This document shows, in pieces, positions 25,318 to 34,007 of a stretch of DNA of 50,815 bases. A program made the translations under genes and the position numbers. The notes under the pieces are model-generated. The model did not search any database and had not been told where the DNA came from. It saw only the letters and a program-made list of their open reading frames with translations. Source of the DNA: Arcobacteraceae bacterium (lineage in GTDB: Bacteria > Campylobacterota > Campylobacteria > Campylobacterales > Arcobacteraceae); NCBI GenBank assembly GCA_023229945.1, contig JALNYH010000014.1:1-50815 (forward strand), read 5' to 3'. Each line of letters starts with the position of its first letter. Within the stretch, counting starts at the first letter, position 1.

Positions 25318-26061
25318 TTAGAAGAATTTGTTTTCTAAAATTGTATCTGTCCCATTTTTCTCAAGTTTACCTTCTGCAAAAGCTTTGTCAAATATTTTGT
25401 CGTATGTTTTTTGAGTGTAATATTTCTGTTTGAATACTTTTTTATTCTTTACATCATAAACATATTTATGCTTTTGCTTCGATATTCCCCAATAATTGAA
25501 AAAGTCTTTGTTTGTTAAATTTGTTAACGGCTCGTCAACATTTAATTTAACTCTATAATCACATATCTTATACAAATCATTATTATTGAAAATTGGCAAA
25601 TGAATTGTTTTTATTTTTTTGAAGAACTTTTTATCCGCTAATTTTAAATCACAAAGTTCTTTCATTATATCATCAAAACACTCTTCAATTCCATTTTCAT
25701 AAATGTTATAAATTCTAACCTTACAATCTTTATAATCAATAACTAATTCTTCAATTGAAGGACTAAATTCTTTATTTTTTTCAAAAAGGGCCTTAGTTGA
25801 GTCAAATATTTTTTTTAGTGAATAACCAATAATAATTTTAACTCCATCTTCCGCGTAACTTTTTGCTAATTCGAGTAATGAGATGTCCTCCGTGATTTTA
25901 ATTATAAAATCATAAAGTCCACCTCCACAAGCGTCGGTTCGTTTTTTATTTAAAGTTAAAAAATAATCTTGATTAATATTTTTTACAAATTCATTTATAT
26001 CTCTAAAATCATCTCCATCTGGATCAGTCCAATATTCAATTACTATTTTTTTTTGTCTCAT
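25318..26061 (-). CDS. Hypothetical accessory protein with A9 tract at its start
   Basis: 247 residues that I do not recognise. The N-terminal ~140 residues read as an alternating alpha/beta domain: strand KKIVIEYW, helix, GGGLYDFIIKI strand, helix SLLELAKSYAEDGVKIIIGYSLKKIFDSTKALFEK, then strands IEELVIDYKDCKVRIYNIYEN and helix CFDDIMKELCDL. The rest is basic and Lys-rich, with DEPLTNLTNKDFFNYWG. It is soluble, without signal peptide. Codons 3-5 form a run of nine A bases, a slippage-prone site. It lies downstream of, and in the same direction as, the HNH gene, with a stem-loop between. The 3' end abuts repeat DNA, so the C-terminus could be altered by insertion. Confidence 0.6.
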   Translation of the reverse strand: MRQKKIVIEYWTDPDGDDFRDINEFVKNINQDYFLTLNKKRTDACGGGLYDFIIKITEDISLLELAKSYAEDGVKIIIGYSLKKIFDSTKALFEKNKEFSPSIEELVIDYKDCKVRIYNIYENGIEECFDDIMKELCDLKLADKKFFKKIKTIHLPIFNNNDLYKICDYRVKLNVDEPLTNLTNKDFFNYWGISKQKHKYVYDVKNKKVFKQKYYTQKTYDKIFDKAFAEGKLEKNGTDTILENKFF

Positions 26062-26101
26062 TTTGTAAATTACCTATAATTTGATTTGACTACACTTAGC
26101 A

Positions 26102-26170
26102 GCATAATGTCTAAAATGAGCCAATAAATTGTCGCAGGGTAATTTATTGGTTCCAGTGATTTGTTATGTG
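26102..26170 (-). other. Stem-loop resembling a degenerate integron attC site
   Basis: On the minus strand the HNH stop codon lies inside CACATAAC, followed by AAATCACTGGAA, then a perfect 10-bp stem CCAATAAATT / AATTTATTGG around a 10-nt loop, and ending ACATTATGC at 26102. attC sites have the same order: RYYYAAC box, inverted arms, GTTRRRY box. The complementary GTTATGTG occurs again just upstream of the HNH start (26911-26918 on the opposite strand). Against it: the right-hand box begins ATT instead of GTT and the outer arms pair poorly. It may instead be only a terminator-like hairpin. Confidence 0.35.
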
Positions 26171-26898
26171 TTTTCTCTTCCATTTTGAATATGACTCTTT
26201 AATTCTTCAACCGAAATAGTTTTCCTCCCCCTATGAATCATTGCATGACAGTTTGGACACATTGGAATAAGGTCTGTGACAGGGTTGACAGAATATTCTT
26301 TTTTGATTTCATTCAAGGGCACTAAATGGTGCACATGAATATAGTTTGCACCAAGCACACCATAATATTTTTCGAAATCAAATCCACATACAGCACAATA
26401 GCAACCAAAATGCTTGATGCATTTTTCCCTAGCATCTGGGTTTCGCTCATAGCTATTTACTGTGACCATACTCTTTGTACCTTCAAAATACTGATTTTCT
26501 AAATCTTCAATTTCCTTAGGTAGAATATTTGTTACGGTGTTAGTTGCGTACCAGTCATTTCCTCTTCTTATTAGCTTTTTTGGAAGCAACTTTCGTTCAA
26601 AGTCTTTTATCTTTATCGGATTGCTTCCTTCAATTGGAAACATTCTAAAAACAAATAGTTCATAGCCTTCTTTCTCTATAAGGAACAGATGATTTTTAGA
26701 CTGTTGAAAACCTAGATTTTTCTTACCGTTTTCATTTAGCTCCCAGTCTAGTGTAAATATCAGCCAATTATCACCTATAACTCTATCATCCCAAACACCA
26801 AAAATGATTTCTTTTTTCGATTCATTAATGAAAGACCAACTCCAATTCCAGTTGGCACATGATGCACCAAGGCTTTCTATAAATTGTTTACGACTCAT
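26164..26898 (-). CDS. HNH endonuclease (McrA-like C-terminal domain)
   Basis: 244 residues. N-terminal domain (about 1-125: FIESLGASCANWNWSWSFIN...IIFGVWD) that I have seen fused to HNH nucleases but cannot name. C-terminal zinc-supported HNH domain (about 155-240): CAVCGFDFEKYYG (Cys168, Cys171), the catalytic HVHHLVPL (His190-191), then DLIPMCPNCHAMIHRGRKTI (Cys214, Cys217, His218, His222). This form is typical of modification-dependent or defence nucleases. No methyltransferase is adjacent, so a type IV-like or stand-alone role is more likely than classical restriction. Flanks CACATAAC/GTTATGTG suggest a mobile cassette. AAGG lies 8 nt before the start. Confidence 0.85.
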   Translation of the reverse strand: MSRKQFIESLGASCANWNWSWSFINESKKEIIFGVWDDRVIGDNWLIFTLDWELNENGKKNLGFQQSKNHLFLIEKEGYELFVFRMFPIEGSNPIKIKDFERKLLPKKLIRRGNDWYATNTVTNILPKEIEDLENQYFEGTKSMVTVNSYERNPDAREKCIKHFGCYCAVCGFDFEKYYGVLGANYIHVHHLVPLNEIKKEYSVNPVTDLIPMCPNCHAMIHRGRKTISVEELKSHIQNGRENT

Positions 26899-27064
26899 GT
26901 TTTCCTTTTACACATAACTATTTATTCAACCTAAATTATATATAAAACACCCTGAAAAATCAACAAATAACATATATAAAAGATGTCATATATTAAAACA
27001 ACAACAAACACCATAAATTAAGCAATTATAAAACTTTTTACTAAAAAACATTTCACTTTAGAAA

Positions 27065-27185
27065 TAATTGACCCCTCTGATTAATACAGCCAATAGACTC
27101 CGAATCAAGTTCGGAGTGACGGTATTTCAGTATCAGCATGACATATTCAAGCTCTAACAAGGTAATTATGCAGAGGGTTCAATTA
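27065..27185. repeat. Short element with 15-bp inverted ends and internal hairpin
   Basis: TAATTGACCCCTCTG (27065-27079) and CAGAGGGTTCAATTA (27171-27185) are reverse complements except at one base. Between them lies ACTCCGAA-TCAAG-TTCGGAGT (27097-27117), followed by GACGG, of the type CCGAAtcaagTTCGG-TGACG seen as a dispersed palindrome in many bacterial genomes. Confidence 0.6.
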
Positions 27186-27241
27186 CTTTGCTATCCCCAT
27201 ATTCCCAAGAATACTTACTAAAGTCGGCGTTCCTTAATAAA

Positions 27242-27260
27242 ATCGCTTCAGCGATACCGC
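27242..27260 (-). repeat. 19-bp motif, inverse copy of 25133-25151
   Basis: On the minus strand this reads GCGGTATCGCTGAAGCGAT, one base different from 25133-25151. Similarity does not extend clearly into the flanks. Confidence 0.7.
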
Positions 27261-27331
27261 TTCCTCTTTGTGGCACTTTACATTTTAACCCCAACCAAAC
27301 ACTACTTCCAACATCTAATTATTATTTAAGT

Positions 27332-27360
27332 TTGATTGGAGTAATATTCAAATATATTAA
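27332..27360 (+). promoter_or_regulatory. Promoter of the tetR-efflux operon
   Basis: TTGATT (27332-27337), a 17-bp spacer, and TATTAA (27355-27360). Transcription would start near 27367, inside the palindromic operator that begins two bases after the -10, a classic position for autorepression. Confidence 0.55.
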
Positions 27361-27361
27361 T

Positions 27362-27378
27362 TGACCGATGGTCGGTCA
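27362..27378. promoter_or_regulatory. TetR-type operator palindrome
   Basis: TGACCGA-TGG-TCGGTCA is a perfect 7-bp inverted repeat with a 3-bp centre. GACCG/CGGTC half-sites are common in operators of efflux-linked TetR repressors. It overlaps the predicted start site of the operon whose first gene is a TetR protein. Confidence 0.75.
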
Positions 27379-27391
27379 TTGAGGAGTGAGT

Positions 27392-27988
27392 TTGGCTATT
27401 ATTGTAGATAAAGAACAAAAAAGAAGAGATATTGCGATAGCTTGTAAAGATGTAGTCTTTTCAAAAGGGCTTTCAAAAGTTACTATTTCAGAGTTGGCAA
27501 AAGTTGCAGGGGTTGGCAAGGGTACTATTTATGAGTACTTTTGTAGTAAAGAAGATATAGTTTTTGAAATGGTTGCAGTTATGTTGGCTGAGTATGATAT
27601 AGAAAAAAAGCAACAGTTAGAAAACACTACCTCTACAAAAGAAAAAATTGAGATATTTTTTGACTTCTTTTATGATTCAAAATATATAGAGATTAGACAG
27701 CTATATAAGGAATTTGTTGCAATTTCTCTTACAAATCCACTAGATGCGATGACTGATTTTCTTACAAAATGCAAAGATGATTATATCTTGTGGCTAGAGG
27801 ATATTATATCTGAGGGGATTAAAAATAATGATATAAACAAAGATGTAAAAGATATGGTTAAAGTGCTTTTTATTTTTGCAGAAGGTTTATTTATCTACAG
27901 TAGTACTACAAATACACCTGTAGATATCAAAAAAGAACTTAATGATTATATAGGTTTAATTTGTTGTAATATGGAGATAAAAAAATGA
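27392..27988 (+). CDS. TetR-family repressor of the efflux operon
   Basis: About 198 residues from a TTG start at 27392, chosen because GAGGAG (27381-27386) lies 5 nt before it; a GTG at 27386 in the same frame would sit on that ribosome binding site. Residues about 8-55 form the TetR helix-turn-helix (AIACKDVVFSKGLSKVTISELAKVAGVGKGTIYEYFCSKEDI). The C-terminal ligand domain is divergent. It overlaps the tolC-like gene by 4 bp and heads a seven-gene efflux operon, with a palindromic operator at 27362-27378, so it probably represses its own operon until a toxic ligand binds. Confidence 0.93.
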   Translation: MAIIVDKEQKRRDIAIACKDVVFSKGLSKVTISELAKVAGVGKGTIYEYFCSKEDIVFEMVAVMLAEYDIEKKQQLENTTSTKEKIEIFFDFFYDSKYIEIRQLYKEFVAISLTNPLDAMTDFLTKCKDDYILWLEDIISEGIKNNDINKDVKDMVKVLFIFAEGLFIYSSTTNTPVDIKKELNDYIGLICCNMEIKK

Positions 27989-29211
27989 AAAGATTTATGC
28001 TGATATTTGTCCCATTTTTTATGTATGGACAAACATTAGACTCTCTTATAGGAGAGTTTAAACAAAACAACGATTTATTAAAAGCCAAAGAGTATCTAAG
28101 CGTATCAAAAAAACTAGAACTTGAAAGTGCAAAAGGTGGGTATTATCCGACAGTAGATATTGGTGGCTATTATCAAAGTCTCAATCAAAGAACTTCTATG
28201 GTGCCTGGTGATGTTTCTAGTGCTTATGCAAAGATTTCTTATGAGCTCTATGATGGTGGTAAAAGATATGCCAATACCAATCAAAAACAAAGCGAATACA
28301 AATCAACCAATCTAGAAATTGAGTATTTCAAAGATAGTATGGTGTTGCAAATAATCAAAGAGTTTTTTACTATTAAAACTTTAGAGGCAAATTTGATAGC
28401 TTTAAATGAGCAAAAAGAATCTTTACAACACCAATTACAAAGGATACAATCTTTTTATGATGCTAGTATGGCAACATCTGATGAGGTTGATAAAATTCAA
28501 GCAGCTTATGATTTGAATGAATATTCTATTGAGTCTACGAAATACAATATTGCATCTCATAAAAGTATGTTGGAGCTGATAGTAGGTAAGGAAATAGAAA
28601 ATATTGAAAGTTCAATATTTTCAAAAAAAGATGACTTGTCTTTTGAGGAAAACAAAGAAATACTATCCTTGAAAGAACAAGCAAATAGTTTGCAATATCT
28701 AGCAAGTAGTATAAATAGTGCAAAAATGCCACAATTAAAACTAGAAAATAGTTACAATATGTATGATTATGATAGATATGATGCTACCCACCCAAAGGGC
28801 GTAGATAATCAAAATAAACTGATGATTACACTTAATATGAAAGTTTTTGATGGGGGAATAACATCTAATTCAAAAGAATCAATACTCCAATCAAAACTAT
28901 CACTAAATAAACAAATAGAGTATCAAATAAAAGAGCAAGAACAGAATTTCAATCTTGCAAAAATGATGATAAATTCCCAACAAATCAAAATACAAAGTGC
29001 AAAAAGTGCTTTAAATGCGTCACAAAGTGCTTATACTTTGATAAAAGAGAAATTTGAAGCTGGTATTGTAGATAATGTAGCGTTTTTAGATGCCTTGAGT
29101 CAGCTAACATCATCAAAAGCAAATTATGAATCAGCACTTTATGAGCTAGAGAGTGCTTATGGTTTGTATTATTTTTATTCTGGACATAATATTGAGGAGT
29201 TCGTAAAATGA
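27985..29211 (+). CDS. TolC-family outer-membrane efflux protein
   Basis: 408 residues. Signal peptide (about 1-16, ending YGQT), then two outer membrane efflux protein repeats made of long coiled-coil helices; conserved pieces include AKISYELYDGGKRYANTNQKQSEY and the second copy LNMKVFDGGITSNSKESILQSKL, and the late helix KFEAGIVDNVAFLDALSQLTSSKANYESALYELESAYGLYYF. It forms the trimeric exit duct. Overlaps tetR and the following adaptor gene by 4 bp each (ATGA), so translation is coupled. As the only such gene in the operon it probably serves both pumps encoded downstream. Confidence 0.93.
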   Translation: MKRFMLIFVPFFMYGQTLDSLIGEFKQNNDLLKAKEYLSVSKKLELESAKGGYYPTVDIGGYYQSLNQRTSMVPGDVSSAYAKISYELYDGGKRYANTNQKQSEYKSTNLEIEYFKDSMVLQIIKEFFTIKTLEANLIALNEQKESLQHQLQRIQSFYDASMATSDEVDKIQAAYDLNEYSIESTKYNIASHKSMLELIVGKEIENIESSIFSKKDDLSFEENKEILSLKEQANSLQYLASSINSAKMPQLKLENSYNMYDYDRYDATHPKGVDNQNKLMITLNMKVFDGGITSNSKESILQSKLSLNKQIEYQIKEQEQNFNLAKMMINSQQIKIQSAKSALNASQSAYTLIKEKFEAGIVDNVAFLDALSQLTSSKANYESALYELESAYGLYYFYSGHNIEEFVK

Positions 29212-29912
29212 AGCAGTTATTTTTAGTTTTGATTTTTATATCCAATTTAGTAGCAAGTGAGGTTTATGCCACATTTGATGTGGTGGCTTTGAAAAGTTCT
29301 GATTTGGCTTTTAGTGGTAGTGGTATTGTAAAAGAGGTTTTAGCAGATAGTGCTAGTGTTGTCAAAAAAGGTGATATTTTGGCGGTATTGGATAATAATG
29401 AGCTTAAAGCACTTGTCAATAATGCAAAAGCAAATTATACTTTTGCGAAAAATGAGCTACAAAGACAAGAAAAAGTAAGACATCTTTTGGATGATGCCAA
29501 ATTTGATTCATACCAACTCAAATATGATAGTGCAAAAGCAACTTTGGATTATCAAGAAGCATTACTTGAAAAAACATATCTAAAAGCCCCTTTTGATGGG
29601 ATAATATATGAAAAAAGTGTTGAAATAGGTGAGTCAATAGCAGGAGCTAATCCTAAAACAGTATTTAAACTTCAATCATCAAAAAAAAGAAAACTAGTAT
29701 TAGAGTTTGACCAAAAATATCATGACAAAGTAAATATTGGAGATAAATTTAGATTCAAACTAAGTGATGGAGAAAAAGAATATACATCAACAATCTCCAA
29801 AATCATCCCATATGCAAACTCAAACAATAGAAAAATAAAAGCTGAAGTGATAGTGGATGATTTTTTGGTTGGTTTATATGGTGAGGGCTATATAGTGCCA
29901 TCACAAAAGTAG
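29208..29912 (+). CDS. RND periplasmic adaptor (membrane fusion protein), compact
   Basis: 234 residues, short for the family (usually 330-400). Signal peptide (about 1-17, ending VAS). A biotinyl-lipoyl half-motif SGSGIVKEVLADSASVVKKGDILAVLD, a brief helical hairpin (ALVNNAKANYTFAKNELQRQEKVR...), the second half YLKAPFDGIIYEKSVEIGESIAG, then a small beta-barrel domain. The hairpin is reduced and the membrane-proximal domain is minimal. It links the RND pump to TolC. Overlaps tolC by 4 bp; the pump gene starts 9 bp downstream. Confidence 0.9.
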   Translation: MKQLFLVLIFISNLVASEVYATFDVVALKSSDLAFSGSGIVKEVLADSASVVKKGDILAVLDNNELKALVNNAKANYTFAKNELQRQEKVRHLLDDAKFDSYQLKYDSAKATLDYQEALLEKTYLKAPFDGIIYEKSVEIGESIAGANPKTVFKLQSSKKRKLVLEFDQKYHDKVNIGDKFRFKLSDGEKEYTSTISKIIPYANSNNRKIKAEVIVDDFLVGLYGEGYIVPSQK

Positions 29913-29921
29913 GGGATAAAT

Positions 29922-32900
29922 ATGTATAAATTAGCGATAAATAGACCAATTACCACTTTGATGTATCTTGTGGCATTGGCGATTTTTGGATTTATGAGTT
30001 TTAAGCAAATGCCAGTTGCTCTTTATCCAAATGTGGATTTTCCTATAGTTACGGTAAAGACTTCCTATCCTGGAGCTGATAGTACGACCGTAGAATCAAG
30101 TTTGACAGAAAAAATAGAAGAAGCAGTATCTAGTATTGAAGGGATTGATTCTATTACATCAATCAGTAGTGATGGGGTGAGTGTTGTTACTATTAAGTTT
30201 TTTTTAGAAAGAGATATAAATGAAGCGACCAATGATGTAAGAGACAAAGTATCAGCTATTATCCTCCCAAATGATGCCAAAAAACCACTTGTGAGCAAGC
30301 TAGATATTGGTTCGGCATCGGTTATCAATCTATTTATCACACCAAAAGGCTCTACTATAAATGAGCTAATGAAATTTGTAGATGAGAAGCTAAAACCATC
30401 TCTTCAAAAGCTCAATGGAGTAGGTGCTGTAAATGTGATTGGGTATAAAGATAGAGAAATTAAAATTTATCCAAAAGCTGAATTATTAAATAAATTTGGT
30501 ATTACTATTGGTGAACTAAACCAAATTGTCCAAAATCAGAATATAAAATTAGGCGGTGGTAAACTTATATCATCATCAAAAGAATACATCATCAAAACAA
30601 AAGCAGATTCATTAAGCATTGATGAGCTAAAAAATCTAAAAATAAAAGATTCTCTAAGGCTTCAAGATATTGCTTTGGTTGTGGATGGATTGAGTGACCC
30701 TCAAAGTTTTGCTTCATACGATGGAGTTGAGGGAGTAATGCTTGAAATTCAGAAAATAAGTGGAGAAAATACACTTGAAATTATCAAAAGTGTCAAAGAT
30801 ACACTTCCGAGTTTACAAAAATTAAGCGGTGACAATTATGATTTGAGACTTTTAAATGATACATCTGTTTTTATCCAAAACTCTATAGACCAAGTAAAAT
30901 TTGACTTACTTTATGGAGCTATTTTAGCAATTATCATTATATTTGTATTTTTGAGAAATATTACTATTACTTTAGTCTCAGCAGTATCAATACCAGCTTC
31001 GATTTTGGGTACTTTTGCGTTGATGAACTATATGGGATTTGATTTAAATAAAATGACACTAATAGGACTTACTCTTTCTATTGGGATTATTATAGATGAT
31101 GCTATAGTTGTTTTAGAAAATATTTACAAAAAAATCGAACACGGAATGGATAGATTTCAAGCCGCATTTGAAGGAACAAAAGAGATGGCATTTGCTATTT
31201 TGGCAATCTCAGCTATGCTTTTGGCAGTGTTTATCCCTGTATCGTTTATGTCTGGTATTGTTGGTAAGTTTTTTGAAAGCTTTGCGATGACTGTGGGGTT
31301 TGCTGTAATTATCTCTTATACCATAGCGTTGAGTTTGATACCAAGTCTAAGTGCTAGAGTCTTACATAAAGGCGAATCAAAATTTTATGATAAAACAGAG
31401 CCGTTTTTTACTAAAATGGAGAGTAGTTATAAGACTTTATTAAGTAGTGTTTTATCCAAAAAGTTATTGGTTGTTGTTATTATATTGGTTGTATTTGTTG
31501 GTTCTTTATCGTTATTCCCAAAAATTGGGATGGATTTTATTCCAAAAGAAGATAAAGGTGAGTTTGAAGTACATATCAAAGCAAACTCAGGAGTGAGTTT
31601 GGAACAAATGATAAAACAATCAAAAGAAGTTGAAGAACTTTTAATGAAGAAAGATATAGTTGAATACACGACACTAAGCATAGGTTATAATAGTGCTGGA
31701 GAAAAACACAAAGCTTTAATCTATGTAAAATTGAGCGACAAGAATCAAAGAGAAGTAGGTCAAGCAAAGATTATTCAAGATTTTAGAGATGAATTAAAAC
31801 AGCATAATTTTGATATGTTTATTACAGCTGCGGAGATACCAAATATCAAAGGGGCAGGGATAAGTGTACCATATCAAATAGTACTTAAATCTGATTCTAT
31901 TGAAAGCTTACAAAGTGCAACCCATAATCTTACCCAACACCTAAAACAAAAAGAGGGTTTTGTAGATATAGATACAAATTTAGACGATGGCAAACCACAA
32001 GTTGATATTTTAATAGATAGAGAAAAGGCAAATAGACTAGGTGTTAGTGCGTATGATATAGCAAATACTATTTTGATAGCTTTTTCAAGTGATTTGGAGA
32101 TATCCAAACTTGAAGAAGATGGAAAAGAATACAATATTACCCTTAGATTTGATGATGAAAATAGACAACAATTAGAAGATATTAAAAAACTTCAAGTACG
32201 AAGTGATGATGGAAAACTGATTTTATTAGATGGACTAGTGAGTTTTGAAAATAGTGAATCTTTGGCATCAATCAACAGATTTGATAGACAAAGACAAGTT
32301 ACAGTAATGGCTGATTTATTTGGGCTAGACCTTGGTAGTGCTGTATCATATACTAGTGAAAAAATAGATGAACTTTTGGGTGATGATGTTAGTTATAGAT
32401 TTACAGGTTTTGCTGAAGAGATGGGTAAAACTATAAGTGCTTTTGGTGTTGCATTGTCTTTGAGTGTAATTTTGATGTATATTATTTTAGCAATTTTATA
32501 TGAATCACTTATTCAGCCACTTATAATTATGGTAGCATTACCTCTTAGTATTATAGGCGTTTTGATAGCATTATTTTTGAGTGGGTTACAATTTTCTTTA
32601 TTTGTTATGATAGGATTTATGTTGCTTATGGGTATGGTTGGTAAAAATGCAGTATTATTGGTGGACTTTGCAAATAGTGCCATAAAAGATGGAATGAATA
32701 TAGATGAAGCACTACTTGTGGCTGGTCAAAAAAGATTAAGACCTATTTTGATGACCACATTTGCCATGATTTTTGCTATGATACCATTAGCATTTGGTAC
32801 AGGACTTGGAAGTGAGATAAATTCACCAATGGCAATATCTATTATCGGAGGGCTTATAAGTTCTATGATTTTGACACTTTTTATTGTACCTATTCTTTAT

Positions 32901-32963
32901 AAGATAGCTAATCCTTTAGATGCTTTACTAAAAAGATTTTATCAAAATGGTCAGGTTTCATAA
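29922..32963 (+). CDS. RND efflux pump permease (AcrB/HAE family)
   Basis: 1013 residues with the standard duplication: transmembrane helix 1 (about 10-28), large periplasmic loop, helices 2-7 with the proton-relay Asp pair in IGIIIDDAIVVLENIYKKIE, second periplasmic loop, and the C-terminal helix bundle with MGMVGKNAVLLVDFANSAIKDG and GQKRLRPILMTTFAMIFAMIPLAFGTG. NxPxxxLMYLVALAIFGFMSFKQMPVALYPNVDFP is the family start. A proton-driven exporter of lipophilic compounds. Substrate not readable. Confidence 0.96.
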   Translation: MYKLAINRPITTLMYLVALAIFGFMSFKQMPVALYPNVDFPIVTVKTSYPGADSTTVESSLTEKIEEAVSSIEGIDSITSISSDGVSVVTIKFFLERDINEATNDVRDKVSAIILPNDAKKPLVSKLDIGSASVINLFITPKGSTINELMKFVDEKLKPSLQKLNGVGAVNVIGYKDREIKIYPKAELLNKFGITIGELNQIVQNQNIKLGGGKLISSSKEYIIKTKADSLSIDELKNLKIKDSLRLQDIALVVDGLSDPQSFASYDGVEGVMLEIQKISGENTLEIIKSVKDTLPSLQKLSGDNYDLRLLNDTSVFIQNSIDQVKFDLLYGAILAIIIIFVFLRNITITLVSAVSIPASILGTFALMNYMGFDLNKMTLIGLTLSIGIIIDDAIVVLENIYKKIEHGMDRFQAAFEGTKEMAFAILAISAMLLAVFIPVSFMSGIVGKFFESFAMTVGFAVIISYTIALSLIPSLSARVLHKGESKFYDKTEPFFTKMESSYKTLLSSVLSKKLLVVVIILVVFVGSLSLFPKIGMDFIPKEDKGEFEVHIKANSGVSLEQMIKQSKEVEELLMKKDIVEYTTLSIGYNSAGEKHKALIYVKLSDKNQREVGQAKIIQDFRDELKQHNFDMFITAAEIPNIKGAGISVPYQIVLKSDSIESLQSATHNLTQHLKQKEGFVDIDTNLDDGKPQVDILIDREKANRLGVSAYDIANTILIAFSSDLEISKLEEDGKEYNITLRFDDENRQQLEDIKKLQVRSDDGKLILLDGLVSFENSESLASINRFDRQRQVTVMADLFGLDLGSAVSYTSEKIDELLGDDVSYRFTGFAEEMGKTISAFGVALSLSVILMYIILAILYESLIQPLIIMVALPLSIIGVLIALFLSGLQFSLFVMIGFMLLMGMVGKNAVLLVDFANSAIKDGMNIDEALLVAGQKRLRPILMTTFAMIFAMIPLAFGTGLGSEINSPMAISIIGGLISSMILTLFIVPILYKIANPLDALLKRFYQNGQVS

Positions 32964-33006
32964 AAATAGATTATAATAGAGGGTACAAAACTAGAAAGGG
33001 GAAATT

Positions 33007-34002
33007 ATGATACAAAAAAATATAAATAGTATTATCTTTATAGGTATTATTTTGAGTGTTGTGATTGGTTATTTTTATTTTAATGGTATAAAACAACCTC
33101 CTATTTCAGATACATTTGCTTATGGCAATGGTAGAATTGAAGCTTCAGAAGTTAGTATTACAGCAAAGATTCCTGGAAGATTAGTTGAAGTTTATGTAAA
33201 TGAGGGTGATATCGTCCAAAAAGGTCAGATGTTAGCAAAATTAGACACACAAGAATTGGATGCAAAACTCAAAGTTGCAATTGCAGGAATAGAACAAGCT
33301 AGACAAAATAAAAACTATTTAAAAGCTCTTTTGGAACAAAGACAAACTGAATTGGATTTGGCAAAAGAAAATTATTTAAGAGCTGAAAAATTGTATAAGT
33401 CTAAAAGCATATCTTTATTGCAATATCAGCAAGATGAAACAGCATATAAATCTTTACAAGCATCAATAAAAGCTGCTCAAGCAAATATAGCTCAATCTGA
33501 AGCTATCATAAATGGTGCTATTTCTGAGGTTGAAGCTATTAAAGTAAATATAGATGATAGCACACTATATGCACCTATTACGGGTAGAGTTTTGTATAAA
33601 TTGGCACAAAATGGAGAAGTGATAGGCTCAGGTCAAAAGGTACTTGTAATATTGGATTTACTAGATACTTATATGACAATTTTTGTACCTACATCTGAAG
33701 CTGGAGTTATTGGCTATGGAAGTGAAGCAAGAATTGTTTTAGATGCTTTTCCAGATATTTCAATCCCAGCTAATATAACTTTTGTATCTCCAAAAGCACA
33801 ATTTACACCAAAACAAATAGAAACACAAGATGAACGAGAGAAATTGATGTTTAGGGTAAAAGCAACAATTGATTACGAATTATTAAAAGAGTACATGAAT
33901 GATGTAAAAACTGGATTACCTGGTGTTACATATATTAGACTTGATGAAAATACTCCATGGCCAGAGCATCTTAATAAATTACCAAAAAGCTATAAAAAAT
34001 AG
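33007..34002 (+). CDS. HlyD-family adaptor for ABC exporter (YbhG/YhiI-like)
   Basis: 331 residues. One N-terminal membrane anchor (about 9-25), the lipoyl half-motif ITAKIPGRLVEVYVNEGDIVQKGQMLAKLD, a long coiled-coil hairpin (about 85-180), the second half DDSTLYAPITGRVLYKLAQNGEVIGSGQKVLVILDL, and beta-barrel domain to the end (TGLPGVTYIRLDENTPWPEHL). The last part is typical of YhiI/YbhG adaptors paired with YhiH/YbhF ABC proteins, which is what follows 5 bp downstream. A TATAAT at 32972-32977 in the 43-bp gap upstream could provide an internal promoter, separating the ABC half of the operon. Confidence 0.93.
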   Translation: MIQKNINSIIFIGIILSVVIGYFYFNGIKQPPISDTFAYGNGRIEASEVSITAKIPGRLVEVYVNEGDIVQKGQMLAKLDTQELDAKLKVAIAGIEQARQNKNYLKALLEQRQTELDLAKENYLRAEKLYKSKSISLLQYQQDETAYKSLQASIKAAQANIAQSEAIINGAISEVEAIKVNIDDSTLYAPITGRVLYKLAQNGEVIGSGQKVLVILDLLDTYMTIFVPTSEAGVIGYGSEARIVLDAFPDISIPANITFVSPKAQFTPKQIETQDEREKLMFRVKATIDYELLKEYMNDVKTGLPGVTYIRLDENTPWPEHLNKLPKSYKK

Positions 34003-34007
34003 ATATT

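Larger units (their letters stand above)
26899..27361. repeat. Non-coding tract, right side of the accessory island
   Basis: About 460 bp with no gene. 26911-26918 carries CACATAAC (see attC-like site). 27066-27184 is a short element bounded by near-perfect inverted ends and containing a strong hairpin. 27226-27236 looks like a decayed REP half-unit. 27242-27260 is the inverse copy of the 19-bp motif at 25133. The last 30 bp hold the tetR promoter. Confidence 0.55.

Noticed and set aside
25212..25433. Plus-strand open frame of 73 codons over the REP-like doublet
   Set aside because: It runs through the hairpin pair and into the antisense strand of the 247-residue gene; composition is repeat-derived and no ribosome binding site is seen.
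24649..27361. CRISPR array in the repeat-rich island
   Set aside because: Repeats are inverted, of several unrelated kinds and not regularly spaced; no cas gene is present.
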